From Megascapheus bottae (lineage: Eukaryota > Chordata > Mammalia > Rodentia > Geomyidae), in NCBI GenBank assembly GCA_024803745.1, contig JANJXV010000024.1, positions 8,898,106-8,962,105 on the forward strand: a DNA stretch of 64,000 nucleotides. The letters run 5' to 3'. Below the pieces are notes generated by a model. The model was given only the letters and a program-made list of their open reading frames with translations, made no database searches and was not told the origin of the DNA. This document shows, in pieces, positions 1 to 13,305 of the stretch. Numbering within the stretch: position 1 is the stretch's first letter; the number at the start of each line of letters is the position of its first letter. The translations under genes and the position numbers were made by a program.

Positions 1-46
1 AATGTAACCCTTCTATTTACAATAAAAATATATGGAAAAAAAAAAG
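1..46 (+). mobile_element. L1 3' terminus, cut by window edge
   Basis: Matches the recurrent L1 3' end in this window (TGTAACCCTTCTAT then AATAAAAATATATG and an A-rich tail). The body lies outside the window. Confidence 0.7.
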
Positions 47-59
47 AATCTGTCTCCCT

Positions 60-129
60 TGGCTGGGAATGTGGCTTGTGGTAGAGTGCTTGCCTAGCAC
101 GCAAAAAAAAAAAAAAAAAAAAAAAAAAA
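60..129 (+). mobile_element. ID-like SINE, truncated, with long A tail
   Basis: Carries GGCTGGGAATGTGGC and GTGGTAGAGTGCTTGCC, the tRNA-like left part of the local ID-like family, then about 28 A residues. Confidence 0.75.
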
Positions 130-265
130 TTCTGCATCCTAACTTACATGTTGAAGCATTTACTTTTCATCAGAATTCTTAGGGAGGAAGCTACAGAGTA
201 AATTTTCCTTTTAAACTCATTTTAAGAGCAAACCTCTCTGACTTAATTTTAAAAGGATAGCTTAG

Positions 266-456
266 GGCCGGGAGTTTGGCCTAGTGGTGGAGTGCTTGCC
301 TAGCATGCACGAAGACCCGGGTTTGATTCCTCGGTACCCCACATACATAGCAAAAAGCTGGAAGTGGTGCTGAGGCTCAGTGGTAGAGTGCTAGCCTTGA
401 GAAAGTCCAAGGACAGTGTTCAAGCCCTGAGCCCAAGCCCAGGACTGGCCAAAAAA
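266..456 (+). mobile_element. ID-like SINE, full length
   Basis: Reads from GGGCCGGGAGTTTGGCC to the CAGGACTGGCC end and A tail. GATAGCTTA is repeated on both sides (256-264 and 457-465) as target-site duplication. Confidence 0.85.
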
Positions 457-466
457 GATAGCTTAT

Positions 467-1436
467 AACCCATTCAGATATTGATATTAAAAGAAAGTTG
501 AATTCTTTTACTAGTGAATTACCAGCAATAGTTACTGTATAGTTTCTAGGTGCCCAAGACATGCCTTTATTTGGGAAGTGATTTGAAGCACTGAGGTTGT
601 TATAGTTCCCAGGATGCTGCTTACTGGTAGTGTTCAAGCTGATGTGCTTTAACTATAGTGAATATTCAGTAGCTGTTGGCCTAATTATAGGCCAAAGAGA
701 AAGTAGAAACATTGGCCTCTTTATTATAATGTACTCAAGGTTAGCTTATGGGTGAGATACATTTTTACATTGGTGGTAAATCTGCCACTCAGGTTGGGCA
801 CTGGAAACCAAAATCTTTTCAAGTGTCTAAAAGCTGACACTTTTAACAGCATTCCTTGGGTACCTGTTTATGAGTTTTCAAACCCCAATTTTCCTAGGTA
901 TGTGCCTGATTAGGGAAAGGCCACAGATCTGTACTCTGAAGAAAGCCTGAGATTTTTAGGTTCAGCTCTAGAGATTTACTGTTTCTTAAATCAGAAATTC
1001 TCCTAATAGAAGGTAGATATTTATGAAGTATTCAGGTTGAAGTTAATTCAGTTGGGGAAGGAACTTTAGGACATTGGATTACTTGAAGGGAGGTCTTTTT
1101 AAAGATGAAACAATAAATCTAGAATATCAAACATAAATGATGGTGGTTTTCCAGTTTGATAAAAGTGATGTTATTTGGTAGAGTGCATTGCACAAACACA
1201 CGCACACGCACACACACACATAATACAACTAAAACTTGTGTCTGGGAAGTTAATGACCTTATTTCATTTTTGTTCAGTGAAAAATTAACATTGGTTTTTC
1301 TTCCCATATTAACTAGTTTACTTGTCCTTAGAAAGTTAGTAATTACACATTGTTGGCAGTGTAAGTTCAAACACTTATATGTCACTTGTCTGTGAAAGCT
1401 ATTAAAATGATCTGTTGAAGCGAACAAGTAATTTTC
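467..1436. other. Intergenic, no gene seen
   Basis: Unique AT-rich sequence with a short (CA)n tract near 1197-1221. The 79-102 residue frames here cross that CA tract and resemble no protein. Confidence 0.6.
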
Positions 1437-1744
1437 TTTTTTAATATATTTTTATTGTAATTAATAGAAGGGTTACATTATATTTGCCAATAGAAGGTGC
1501 ATTACTTAACAGACATTGCTACCCCTTCTCATGTTTTTGTCCCCATTTCCCTCCCATCACCCCCTCCCCTCATCTTGTTTTCCCCCTTCCCTATCCTATT
1601 TCAAATAAACAAATAAACATGTATACAATATATCAGATAACAAGGTAAGATACTGTAACAATATGAGATAACCAAGGGAAAACAAAAGAGATGAGAAATA
1701 ACAGTACATTAAGAACAGCAATCACACATTATATGGCTCTTGCA
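1437..1744 (-). mobile_element. L1 3' end (5'-truncated)
   Basis: Reverse-strand L1 3' untranslated region beginning with the complemented A tail and TTTTATTGTAATTAATAG. The 14-base AACAAGTAATTTTC flanks it at 1423-1436 and 1745-1758. Confidence 0.85.
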
Positions 1745-1869
1745 AACAAGTAATTTTCATGTCATAAAATATTGCCATTGCCAGCGATAGACCAGTGTTC
1801 CACTTGCAAGTTCTTTCATTAGCCTGAAATTTCTCAGTGCTAATATGCCTTACACACCTTTATATATTC

Positions 1870-2109
1870 TTTTTTTTTTCTTGGCAGTCATGGGACTTGA
1901 ACTCTGGGCCTGGGCACTGTCCCTGAGTTCTTCAACTCAAGGCTACCACTCTACCCCTTGAACCACAGTGCCACTTCTGATTTTCTGGTGGTTAATTAGT
2001 GATAAGAGTCTCGTGAACTTAAGTGCCCAGGCTAGCTTTGAATTGTGATCCTCAGATCTCGGCCTCCTGAGTAGCTAGGATTACAGGTATGTGCCACTGG
2101 TGCCCAGCT
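1870..2109 (-). mobile_element. Composite B1-like/ID-like SINE
   Basis: The complemented tRNA-derived part (TGAACTCTGGGCCTGGGCAC) is followed by the 7SL-like part (CTCGGCCTCCTGAGTAGCTA). This is the dimeric family seen repeatedly in this window. Confidence 0.85.
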
Positions 2110-3221
2110 CTATTTGTAATATCTAGTTTATGCTGTACTCAGTGTATATTGATATATCAAATGGCTTATTCTGGTTCAAAGAAAAAAATATTTTTTTTCC
2201 ATAAGGAACTGGATTAGTTACACAAGTTCCAAAATCTGGTGATTCTATAATTTGTCCAAATGCCATCGAACAGAATTAAGCATATGATATTATGAATGAA
2301 CCTAGAGATAAAATATATACACAGAGTCTGCATACAAACTAAGAGCAAGTTAGGGGTTGTGACTAGCATTAAAGGAATGTCTGATCTCCTTAGGTGGCTC
2401 AGCAAAGTAATTCAAATGCAAAAGATAAAGTGATTTTTATCTGTGCAAGTTCAGGTGCCTAGGGGCCCTATCTGAGAGAGTTACAGGAATATTATTGTGG
2501 TTTTCTAGGAATACTAGTTTTTAGCGTGATGTTCTTGCTAGAATAGAAAAGCAACATTATGGCCTGGGATTGAGAAGCAGCTCTGGAAGTAACTTCTTTA
2601 GCCAGAAATATTGGAAAAATGAATAAAACAAGAACCAAGATTTAAAAAAAATCAGTATATTGACATTCCAGGAACTGGGGGGAGATAGACCACTACTTCA
2701 GAAAGTATGCTCCTCTAGCATCATTATCAACACAAATGAGCTTGTTAGAAATGTAAATTCTTATGCCCAACATCAGTCTGAACCAGAAACTCTAAGAATA
2801 GGACTCCAGTGTGTTTACATCAATGCATCAAGGCTTGCTCCCTCCCTTTTCCCCCCTCTGAATTGTATTATTTTTTGTAGAAAGGAATTCGTAATGAACC
2901 AGTAAGTTTATTCTTGTCAGGAATGTCTTCATGATGTGGCACAAACAGCTTTTGGGTGACCACGGATGACCTGTTTTGATCTAAATTCAGCTACTAATTA
3001 GTTATGTATTCTTATTGAAGTCACTCAATTCACAAGCTTCTATTTCCTCATTTATGAAATGAGTGAATTAATGGCTGCTAACATCATCTTTGGCACAAAT
3101 CACATAATTATACTATTAGAAATACCTTTTGATTGTCTAAAAATGCATATATAAGTCTTACAATAAGCTAGCCTCTATTGAAGGAGAAAGGAAGCATAAA
3201 ATACAATCCCATAAACATAAA
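2110..3221. other. Intergenic, no gene seen
   Basis: AT-rich sequence without recognisable repeats. Its short open frames have no family features. Confidence 0.55.
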
Positions 3222-3484
3222 ATTCTTTTTTTTCCTTTTTTATTATTGTATTTTCATGTTTTTCATTTTCTTTTTTATTGTCAGGGTACTGTGCAAAAGG
3301 GTTATAGTTACATTCATCAGGTAGTGGGTACATTACTTCTCGATTCCTCTTCTCATGTTTTTGTCCCCAGTCCCCTGAGCCCCTCCCGATCATCTTGTTT
3401 CCCCCTTCCCTATTTCAAATAAACAAATGAATATATATACAGTGCACAAGGTAGCAAAGTCAAATACAGTAACCACATGAGCCA
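3222..3484 (-). mobile_element. L1 3' end, second subfamily
   Basis: Reverse-strand L1 3' end of the variant with GGGTTATAGTTACATTCATC and the pyrimidine-rich CCCCTCCC block. TAAAATTCT occurs on both sides. Confidence 0.75.
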
Positions 3485-5615
3485 TGAATGTAAAATTCTG
3501 TTTCGATTACTGTAGTGCCAGAGGAATGAGTATTTAATCATTGGTTTCATGGAGTAATTGAATATGTATAATTTATATTCAACGCTAGATTACATAATAC
3601 TTGATAATCATTAAATCATTGATGACTCATTATTAGTTTTTGTTTTATTTTTTAAATATAAGAAAAATTGAGTATTCAGATTACTTAGGTAGTGTCAATA
3701 GACATATTAGAATAAATTATTCTACGTTCTTCCTCAATTTTTAGAGACAATGAATTTGGAGCTGGCTACAGCAACTATGTAGTTTAAACTTCTTATTCAC
3801 CTATGCCTAAAAATGGAAATGACAGAAAAGTATTAAAGAATATGTGGATATATTTGGTTTGTTGCATAGCAACAGCTGTTGGTTAGATGTGTCTAAAAAT
3901 TTCATTGAAAAACAGCATAATGTAAAGAAAATAACATGCATTTTTTTTTTGCCTGACTGTCTTGGGTTGAAAACCCCATTTACAAGACTTCAGTTGTTTA
4001 TCTAATCCATGGAGATAAACATATCTTATGAAATAGTTGTGGGAAGTAAATAGTAGCTGTTGTTACTAAATAGAACTAAATTCAAGAACATTAAATCACC
4101 TAAAGCCATATCCATATGTACTTTGAATACATAAATATATGTAACCAGCAGACCCTATAGAAAGAACACATTTTACAACTCATTTCTTTACTGGGTTGTT
4201 TTTTTTTTTTTTTTCAGTTCTTGAGATTCAGGTGGATCCACACAAACAACTTTCAATAGTTATTACGTACTTGGTTATTGGCTTCATGGGGAAGGAAAGG
4301 ACAGTTGTGGTAGCAACTCCCACTCACCAGAGCCAATGTCACGTCTGTGGGGCAAACAGCAGCTGTGAGCCATTGGCAAGAAACAGCATAGATTGGGCAA
4401 TGGTAATATGGATGGTGGTCAGGGAGAACGTCAATAGTGCAGCTTCTTTAGCTGGAAGGTTTCTAGATTCTAAACATGTCAGGTGACAGTTCAAATTCTT
4501 CTGTGATCCCTGGAATCACAAAGAGAACACCTTTTGTTAATTTGTTGAAAAGCATTGAGTAAACTAAAGACAATATAGAAGCCTCCAATGTAAGTGGAGC
4601 GTCCTAGCAACTTCTCATCAGCAAAGGAAAGGCAATACCAACAAATGTTCAAAGACAAATGATATATGAATACAATTGTCTCTTCATCAAGGTGTACTAG
4701 TTTCTTGTCTTTTAATCATGACTAAACCTTTATTCTACTTAGTAAAAACGATACATAGAAAGACCTTATTTTTAAGCTCTGGAACACTGAAAGTTTCCAT
4801 TCAGTTTAAGCCTAGCTCATCACCTTTAGGTGCTGTACATGAAACTCTCAGATTAGAAGACCACGATTATAGGCCCTTCTCACCAAAAAATGAGCAAGAC
4901 TATCTCACAAACAAACCGGGAGTGTTCATGCTTACCTGTGATCCTAGGTACCTTTGCAAGGGAGAGGTAGAAGAAGAGAGGTCTGAAGGTTATCTCAGCA
5001 AAAATCACGACACCCCATCTGAAAAATAAACAAAAAGGCTGGTGATGTTTCTTAAATGGTAGCACACAAAACTCAGTAGTGTGAAAACAAAAGCTCCACA
5101 AAAGTTCTGTTGAATTAGATGGAAATTTTGTAAAACAATGAATTTAATCCAGAACTTTTGCTTTTACTTACAGGTGATAGGAATGCTGAAAATCCAGAGA
5201 CCATGAAGAAACTCAGAAAAGCAACAAAAGAACTTTTTAGAAACTACAACGTTGAGGCTGGAGGAACAAAAACAGAAAGTGGACCAGAATCATTCAATAG
5301 ATGGTAGAAGCACAGCGATCGGGCCAGAGCAAAAGATCTCTGGAAAGAGAGAAGGGGAGAAATTTCCTGATTTCTTTCTCAGATCCTCTGGTAGCCTGCC
5401 AGTGTCCTATTGTCTTGACCCAGCTGGATGTCAGCTGGAAAATGTACATTTATAGGGATCATTTTCCTACAGAGTACAGACCTGGTCAAGGACAGGTACA
5501 ATAGTATTTGTTAAAATAACCTTAGAAGTTTGTTATTATACTACTTTCTTCATTCCCAGAGCCAATAATATAATTCAGAGCTAATACCATGTGCCTGATT
5601 TTCCAAATTCATTTC
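3485..5615. other. Intergenic, no gene seen
   Basis: Contains frames of 96 and 117 residues (4196-4486, 4676-5029) and two overlapping 67-residue frames near 5252-5504. None has a recognisable domain, signal peptide or splice context, so I do not call them genes. Confidence 0.5.
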
Positions 5616-5626
5616 CTTGTGACTAC

Positions 5627-5772
5627 TTGGGCTTTCTCAAGGCTAGAGCTCTACCACTTGAGCCTCAGCATCACTTCTGAGTTTTTTCTATGTATGTGGT
5701 ACTAAGGAATCGAACCCAGGTCTTCATGCATGCTAGGCAAGCACTCTACCACCAGGCCAAAATCCTGGCCCC
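5627..5772 (-). mobile_element. ID-like SINE
   Basis: Complemented ID-like unit from GGGCTTTCTCAAGGCTAG to CCAGGCCAAAATCCTGGCC. Similar 14-base flanks at about 5615-5628 and 5773-5786 (CTYGTGACTACTT core) mark the target duplication. Confidence 0.8.
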
Positions 5773-5786
5773 CCTCGTGACTACTT

Positions 5787-7849
5787 TTGTACATTCTGTT
5801 CATTATTAGATCTGAAATGATTAGCCGACAAGATTTCTTTTATGATCTTTAACTGTTCGTTTCCCTATCATAGACAAATCTCAGCTTATAACCTCAAGTA
5901 GTGACAGCCACATTTATATCTTATGATTTAGCCCTCTGGTTATAAAATACTGAATCAGAAGTGAAGAACTAATCTCAGCAAAACCAATCAAATTTGTTTC
6001 CTGAGATCTTAGGCGCCTATACCCTATCTATATGTTTGCTTGAGGAATGTATGGTGACCATTTTCTGGGCCATTTTCCCCATGTAATTTGATGATAAAAA
6101 GATGAATGAAGCAAATGTTAAGGAGCAGTGATGAGAGAGCTTTTACCACCACACCCGATTTCCCCTGTGAAGGAGATTCATGATAGAGTAGTGTATGGTC
6201 CCAGCAGCTTTCCAGAACTGGCGATGTAGTGGTGAGCATAGCTGCCATCCAGTAGCTTTCAAAAATTCTGAATTTAAGTCCTTTGGGGGACCCAGTTTCA
6301 TTTTCCACTCTTGAAATATACAAAAAACTACATCTCTCTCATAAATATATCTTCTTTAACTTTCATTTTCCTAGGATTTTTCTAGTAACAAGTAAAAGGA
6401 TTTTTACTGAGATAACGTATTAATTTGAACAGGCTGTTTAAATATGAAGCCACATACTTTCTAACATTTCCATTTTTCCTCATTGATATAGTTAGGAAGA
6501 TATAGATGGAGTGTTATTAGTTCTGCTACTCTTTCTCCTGAAGCTATAATGGGCTTATGATGTACTCTGTTAGGCTGTGTTCTGAGCTGATGATTTGTCG
6601 TGTTGACCCAGTTCCTATGTGATGATGGTATCTACATGCATGCATATTATAATAACCTGACACACATGAGAACAATGACCTCCTGTCATCATTTCCTGTT
6701 TTGAGTCCATGCATCATCCTAATATTCTCCAAGTACCACTGTATTTTATTTACTGATAAATTCATCCTCTTACCCCAGCCTCTCACACTTGACTCTCCAT
6801 CAGCACTGCCAGTTGCCTGAACTGACCATCTTTTCCTCACACCTCTTTTTTTCTTGTGTAGAATATCTTCTCTTCTTGCCAAGCAAGCTTTCCTTCAATA
6901 GTTAGGCTAAGTCCTTAATTTTGTGAAACCTTCTGTAACTTTCCCAGAAGACTTGTCCTTTCTTTTTCTTTTTCTTTTACTTTTCCCCCAGTCCTGGAGC
7001 TTGAACTCAGGGCCTAGCCTGTGTCTTTGGATACATTTTCCTCAAAGATAGTAATTACTTCACTGTTTGAAGAAAGAACATTAAACTTTGTACTTATTTA
7101 CAATATTGACTCTAAATAGACTTGTATTTTATGAGCGTGTGTGTGTAGTTTTCATGGTTATGATCCTCCACTGGCTAGCGCTAATTCTCAATAGGAATTT
7201 TGTCCAATGCTTGAAGCATACAAGAGAAGAGAGAATAGGAAGAAGAGCTACAAAGAGATTACTCAGAATTTTAAGAACTAATCAAGATTTATGGTGGTTT
7301 TCTATTTACTTTTCTGCAAAATAACATTGGATATTTAGCAATTTCTACATGCTGTATATTTGAATCATGGCTGAGAATACTGTTCTCATCCTCTTGGATG
7401 TAAAAGTCAAAGTTATCTGTTGAGCCAGGTAAGTTCTTCAGATTTCCCACTTCTTTATTGGAATATCTTTTTCCAGTTACCACTTCCTCTCCAATTTTAG
7501 TTTCATTTCACTTCCAATACATAACAATCTGTTTTCTTTTGAAAATAGCAACCATTACTGAATGTTCCATATTTCCTAGGAATAACTAATCATATTTAAG
7601 TAGTCAAATATATTTCTATTGCAGAATTGCAGCATTAAATACTTAGAAGTTACTTTGAATATTTTAGTGGTCATTTGAAATATGCATTAAATCAATTTAC
7701 CAGTTTCTCAAGTAAAAATAGATGTGTTTGTGACTTAGTAGAGCTACAAATGATAAAATCAACTAGAGGGTGAAAAAAAGATGGCAACCAATATTATAGT
7801 TTGCTTATATAAGAACACTTTATTTTTCTTGTAGGTATTTTATTAGCAT
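5787..7849. other. Intergenic, SINE fragment only
   Basis: A short antisense SINE fragment lies at about 6985-7020 (GTCCTGGAGCTTGAACTCAG). Otherwise no recognisable element or coding exon. Confidence 0.5.
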
Positions 7850-8540
7850 ATATTTGATGTATAAGTTGCAACAATTCTATACCCCGTCAGCCTGCCTTAT
7901 CCTTCCATCTCTCTTCCTGATATTTCTCTCTTCTTAAAACTATTTCAGTAGGTTTCATACATGAGTATAAGGTACTTCAGACATATTTACTCTCATTCAT
8001 GTTCTTTGTTTTTCCCATGCTGGTACTAAACCCTCAACAAGGTGTGTTTTACTTTCCTGAGATTCATTTATCTCTTAGAATATTTTAATTGTGAAAAGAA
8101 GGTTTCATTGTGGAAATTTACATGTTTATATGAGATTGATTTAATTAAATGTACCTCACCTATTGTTGGTACTATATCTGCCAACACTATCCCACTGCTG
8201 TTTAGTAAGTTTCCTTATGTCATCTTCACACAGAGATGCTGTGTATTTTCATCTCACTCATCTTCCATCACTTTCTTCCATCTTTTCCCATACCCTAATC
8301 CTCTCAACAATCCCACAGTTACAGTCATGTATTATAGGCTGAATTTTTACAAATGAGCAAAAACACATTATATTTGGATTTTTGAGCTTTCTTATTTAAC
8401 AGGATGGTCTTCAGCTCTATACTCTTTCTTGTAAATGACAATTTTATTTTCTTTATGACTGAGACTCTTCATGGTATATGTGGAATATTTGCTTTATGCA
8501 TTCATCTATTTTTTGCTACCTCAAAACATTAACCCATGGA
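7850..8540 (-). mobile_element. Old L1 3' end
   Basis: Diverged reverse-strand L1 ORF2 terminus and 3' region; the motif TTATTTTCTTTATGACTGAG and the sequence around 8380-8520 follow the standard L1 ORF2 C-terminal nucleotide pattern. Confidence 0.55.
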
Positions 8541-9903
8541 TGATTATTTTCTAAATATTTTTATCACACTGTCCTGTTATTTAGGTTTTTGTTACTGCTG
8601 TACTCTTCTTAAAAGATTTTGATTTCATTTCTAAGATGTGCTTTAGAAGGCCAACTTGATTTTCTCTCAGTTCCCTCTTGCTGTTGTTCCATTATGTTCC
8701 ACGTTCTTTTGGTAACAATGAAATTCTTACTTTCCTTCACTCTAGCTTCTATTTGTATAATTTCTAGTAGAAAGGCTTACTGTACTTAGCTTTCTAATGA
8801 CTTGAGGGACATTATGCTGTTACTATGCCTAATTTTAAAGGTTATTAAATGTAGCTGCAGCAGAACTCTGAATTATGGCTTTTTTTCTTTCTGCTGTCAG
8901 TAATGCTTCTCTTTAAAAAAATTTTCAAAGCATGTGAATTTGTCTTCAAATGCCAATTCAGAACACCATTATTCTAAGATCACCTCAGGCAGCATAATCC
9001 TATTTTTTTTTCTATTCAGCTACTTTCAAAACCCAGTGAGAGGTGAAGGAAATACAAAAGTTTTCAATGGAAATGCAATCTACTGGAAGCCCTAGAGAAC
9101 CTAAGTTCATTTCTTGATTAAATTGGGTCCTGGAAGTCTCATAAAACCAAATGCAGTAAGTTATATTTTAAGCATTCTTGATTTTAATAAAAGATAGCTA
9201 AAAGGCAATATCAGGAATTCACTTTTATGCCAAACAGCTTATTTGATTGTAAAAGTATTGCTGAGGATATCTCTTAGTAGAAGTTAATAGTCTCCGTAAA
9301 AGTGCTAAATAAGATATTCCATTTTGAATTTAGTTGCAGAGAAAGAATAAGCTTTCTGGAAGATTTGACATAAATTTTTGTAATATAAAATACAGCCTTT
9401 TTGACATACAATCACATCAACTTTGTCATTACTATCAGAATTTTGGACATTTTTGTAAGACATTCATACTTCCAAATAATTTATATTCCAATTCTAAAAA
9501 ATGATCCTTTAATGGATACATAGTTTTTTCTTTTGATGGTACTAGGGATTAAACTCAGAGACTCAAAAGGTTCTGGTCAGACATTCTATTGCTTAAGCCA
9601 AGCCTTCAAACTCTTTTTGCTGGCCTGGGTTTCCATGCTTCTGCTGTGTTTCCCTGTGTAACTGAGCATGAAAATCGTATGCCACTATACCAGTCATATA
9701 CCACTATGCCTATCATTTGTGCTTTCTCAGTTGTAGGGAACCTGGAAAAGGTTTAGGATGCTGGAATACTGATTCTATAGCACTTGAGACACTCATACCT
9801 GCTCATGGAAGGATTAAAACAGACATCTGTAGAGTCAGTTAACAGACTGGAATTCCATCTCCCCTCGCACTACATATACTTACAGTGATGTAGATGGTTT
9901 TCT
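8541..9903. other. Intergenic, no gene seen
   Basis: AT-rich sequence. The 9530-9720 stretch has a faint antisense SINE-like look (GGTACTAGGGATTAAACTCA), too weak for a separate call. Confidence 0.5.
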
Positions 9904-10676
9904 TTTTTTTTTCACTTTTTAAAGAATTTATTAATGTTGATTTTTACATCATATTTTATTTTATTTTTATTTTTTTTTAAATTTTTTTATTGTAATTAGT
10001 AAAAGGGTTACATGATATTTGCCAGATAGAAGGTGCATTAATTCACATACATTGATACCCTTTCACATGTCTTGGTACCCATTTCCCTCCCCCCTCCCCC
10101 CCCCACCCGTCTTGGTTTTCCCCCCTTCCCTATCAAATTTCAAATATCCAAATACAAATAAATTCAATATATCAGATAACAAAGTGAGATACTATACCAA
10201 TATGAGATAACCAAGGGACATCAAAGGAGATGAGAGACAACATAGTACATTAAGGACAACAATCATTCATTATATGGCTTTTGTTTCACTATCCTGGAGG
10301 TCCTTTCAATTAGCTTCACATTATATGGCCTTATGTATCAAGATTTTGCTCTATTGCAAATCTCTGCTAGTAGAGCCCAAGGTTTCTACTGATTATGATG
10401 AATGAGGGAAACCATTGAGCCTAAGTTCCTTTGAGTCTGGCTCACTTCACTTAATATGATTTTTTCTAAGTCTTTCCATTTCCTAACAAATGGGGCTATG
10501 TCATTCTTTCTGACAGCAGCATAGAATTCCATTGTGTACAAATACCACAACTTGTTGATCCACTCATCAACTGAGGGACATCTAGGTTGGTTCCATGTCT
10601 TTGCTATGGTGAATAGTTCTGCAATGAACACTGTTGTGCTAGTGGGTTTAATATGTCCTTGTTTCTGGATGGTTGG
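9904..10676 (-). mobile_element. L1 fragment with intact ORF2 C-terminus
   Basis: A 5'-truncated L1. On the minus strand, 10386-10631 encodes the ORF2 protein C-terminus (LFTIAKTWNQPRCPSVDEW, then YTMEFYAAVRKND), followed by the 3' untranslated region. GATGGTTTTCT flanks it at 9893-9903 and 10677-10687. Confidence 0.92.
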
Positions 10677-11070
10677 GATGGTTTTCTAAAGAAAAAATGA
10701 GGCATGGTTGGCAGCCACAAGAATAGTAAATGCCAGGCCACCAAAAACATCAGCTGTATAATCAAAAATAAGATTGACACCTTTAGAAAAAAAGGAAAGG
10801 ACAAAGTATAAGGATGTATTAATGTATCCTATACAATATTTGGAACTATTTGTAGTACAAAGTATTTATTTGGAATTCAAATTTAACTGGATATTTGTAT
10901 TTTCCCTGGCACCCCAACTACAAAGGTATATACATAACATGTAAGAACAAAAACATGTAAGATTAATATGAACTTTGGTGTGAAAGAAAAATAAGTTATT
11001 TCATATTAGGCAGCCAGTTAATTCAACCAGAATCATATGTCATATAAATACCACATCACCATAGTAAAAT

Positions 11071-11781
11071 AAAAGAAAATGTGTTTATGATACTAAATCC
11101 ACTAGCACAACGATGATCATTGCAGCACTATTTGCAAAGATATGGAACCAACCCAGATGTCCCTCAGTTGATGAGTGGATCAACAACATGTAGTATTCGT
11201 ACACAAGGGAATTCTATGCGGCTGTCAGAAAGAATGACATTGCCCCATTTGTTAGGAAATGGAAAGACTTAGAAAAAATCACATCAAGTGAAGTAAGCCA
11301 GACTCAAAGAACATAAGCTCAATGGTTTCCCTCATTTGTCATAATCAGTACAAACCTTGGGCTCTACTAGCAGAGATTTGCAATAGAGCAAAACCTAGAT
11401 ACATAAGGCCATATAGTATGACGCTAAATGAAAGGACCGCTAGGATATAGAAACAAAAGCCATATAACGAGTGATTGTTGTCCTTAATGTACTGTTATCT
11501 CTCATCTCTTTTGCTATCACTTGATTATCTCATATTGTTACAGTATCTTACTTTGTTATCTGATATATTAGATATATTTGTATTTGGTTATTTGAAATTG
11601 GATAGGGAAGGGGGGAAAACAAGATGAGGGGTGGGGGTGAGGGGAGGGAAATGAGGACCAAGACATGAGAAAGGGTATCACTGTATGTGAATTAATACAC
11701 CTTCTATCTGGTGAATATAATGTAACCCTTCTATTAATTACAATAAAAATATATGAGAAAAAAAGAAAATGTATTTATGAT
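11071..11781 (+). mobile_element. L1 fragment with 21-base target duplication
   Basis: The element occupies 11092-11760 and ends with CAATAAAAATATATGAG. Its flanks 11071-11091 and 11761-11781 match at 20 of 21 positions. The body covers the ORF2 C-terminal codons and the 3' untranslated region. Confidence 0.9.
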
Positions 11782-12387
11782 CAAATTTCAGTGAGCAAAA
11801 ACAAAGTTGATCTCCCTTGTTTAAGCAACCTCACCACACTTAAATTTTCATAGGTTTGATTTTTATAACCTAAATATTTGTATTTTTATTTCACTTATTT
11901 AGCATTTGTGACTATGCAAAGTTTTCTGGAACAGTTTGGTTGTATTTGCATTTTGTGCAACAGTAGCTACAATACTCTTTTGAACCAGCGATCAAGAGTC
12001 TGGGGATGTTCTTTGTCTGTATCATCTGACAGACTTGTATAAGACAGGAAGACTCATCAGCGTGCACTGTGCATCTGTGTCACCCTAATTTTAGTAGTAC
12101 CACTTTAGTTGCCAAGTAAGGTTCTACTTCTGTTGCATGTAGTCTTGGTATGGTTATCAATTTAGGAGTTCTCCATCTTTAAACAGGTTAACATGAAATC
12201 CCAGTTCACCAAGCATGTACTTGAAGACTAGTTACTCTACAATCAAAGAAGAATCTCATCTATTCTGACAGTGGCCAGCTGAGGAGAGTGTAAATAAGTT
12301 TATTCCTTTGAGAATGATACCTGGCAAAGGAAGTGGCCCTCATTTCTATGCTAAGATTTGTACAACCTATTCTATCTACAAGTTCCT
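11782..12387. other. Intergenic, nothing recognised
   Basis: Unique-looking sequence with no coding exon or repeat that I can identify. Confidence 0.5.
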
Positions 12388-12400
12388 AGTCTGTTTCATT

Positions 12401-13205
12401 AAAATTGTATTTTATTGTTGGGATAATGCATAGAGGGGTTACAGTTACATTCATAAGGTAATGATGGGTACATTGCTTCTCGAACATTGATACCCCTTCT
12501 CTTGTTTTTGTTCCCCTTTCCCTTCTCCACCCTTCCAAACCATCTTGTTTTCCCCCTTCTCTTCAAATAAACATATATGCAATATGTCAGGTAACAAAGT
12601 CAGATACAGTAACCACATGAAATGAACTGTAAGTAGAAAAAAAACAGAAAAGAACTAACTTTATATAGTATATTAAGAACAACAACCACAAAGATAAAAC
12701 TCTTGTTTCCATATCCTAGAGTTCATTTCATTTAGCCTCATCCTGTATGATCATAAGTACATAGTCCTTGAGCTATTGTGATCCTCTGCTAGGAGAATCC
12801 TAGACATATACTAATTATTACAAATGAGAGAAACCATGAAGCCTATGCTCCTTTGGGTCTGGCTTATTTCACTTAATATGATTTTTTTCCAAGTCTTTAC
12901 ATTTCCTTACAAATGAGGAAATGTCATTCTTTCTGATGGCAGCATAGAATTCCATTGTGTATAATTACCACATCTTTTTGATCATTTATCCACTGAGGGG
13001 CATCTGGGTTGGTTCTATATCTTAGCTATGGTATATAATGCTGCAATGAACATTGTTGTACTAGTAGCTTTAGTATGTCCAGACATACCCTGAAAATTTT
13101 ATAGGAAGGAATAGGAGATATACTAGGACACAGCAAATTAATGAAAGTTTGGACAAATGGAGCTGCATTAAACTGCAGAGCTTCTGCATGGCAAATGACA
13201 TAGCA
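12401..13205 (-). mobile_element. 5'-inverted L1 insertion
   Basis: The minus-strand L1 3' end and ORF2 terminus run to about 13080. The segment 13086-13205 is ORF2 sequence in the opposite orientation, matching the complement of about 52690-52805. AGTCTGTTTCATT flanks the whole at 12388-12400 and 13206-13218. Confidence 0.88.
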
Positions 13206-13305
13206 AGTCTGTTTCATTTTTTTAGACTCTCCTATCCTTTAAAGGATTTTGTATCATCTTGACATTTTAAATTATATTTTTCATGCCAGCATATAAATTG
13301 AATAT

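Noticed and set aside
266..456. tRNA-like A-box and B-box sequences that could suggest a tRNA gene.
   Set aside because: They belong to ID-like SINEs: dispersed, A-tailed, flanked by target duplications and lacking a foldable mature tRNA.
4196..5504. Cluster of frames of 67-117 residues.
   Set aside because: No signal peptide, domain, repeat protein signature or splice support; length is within chance expectation for 64 kb.
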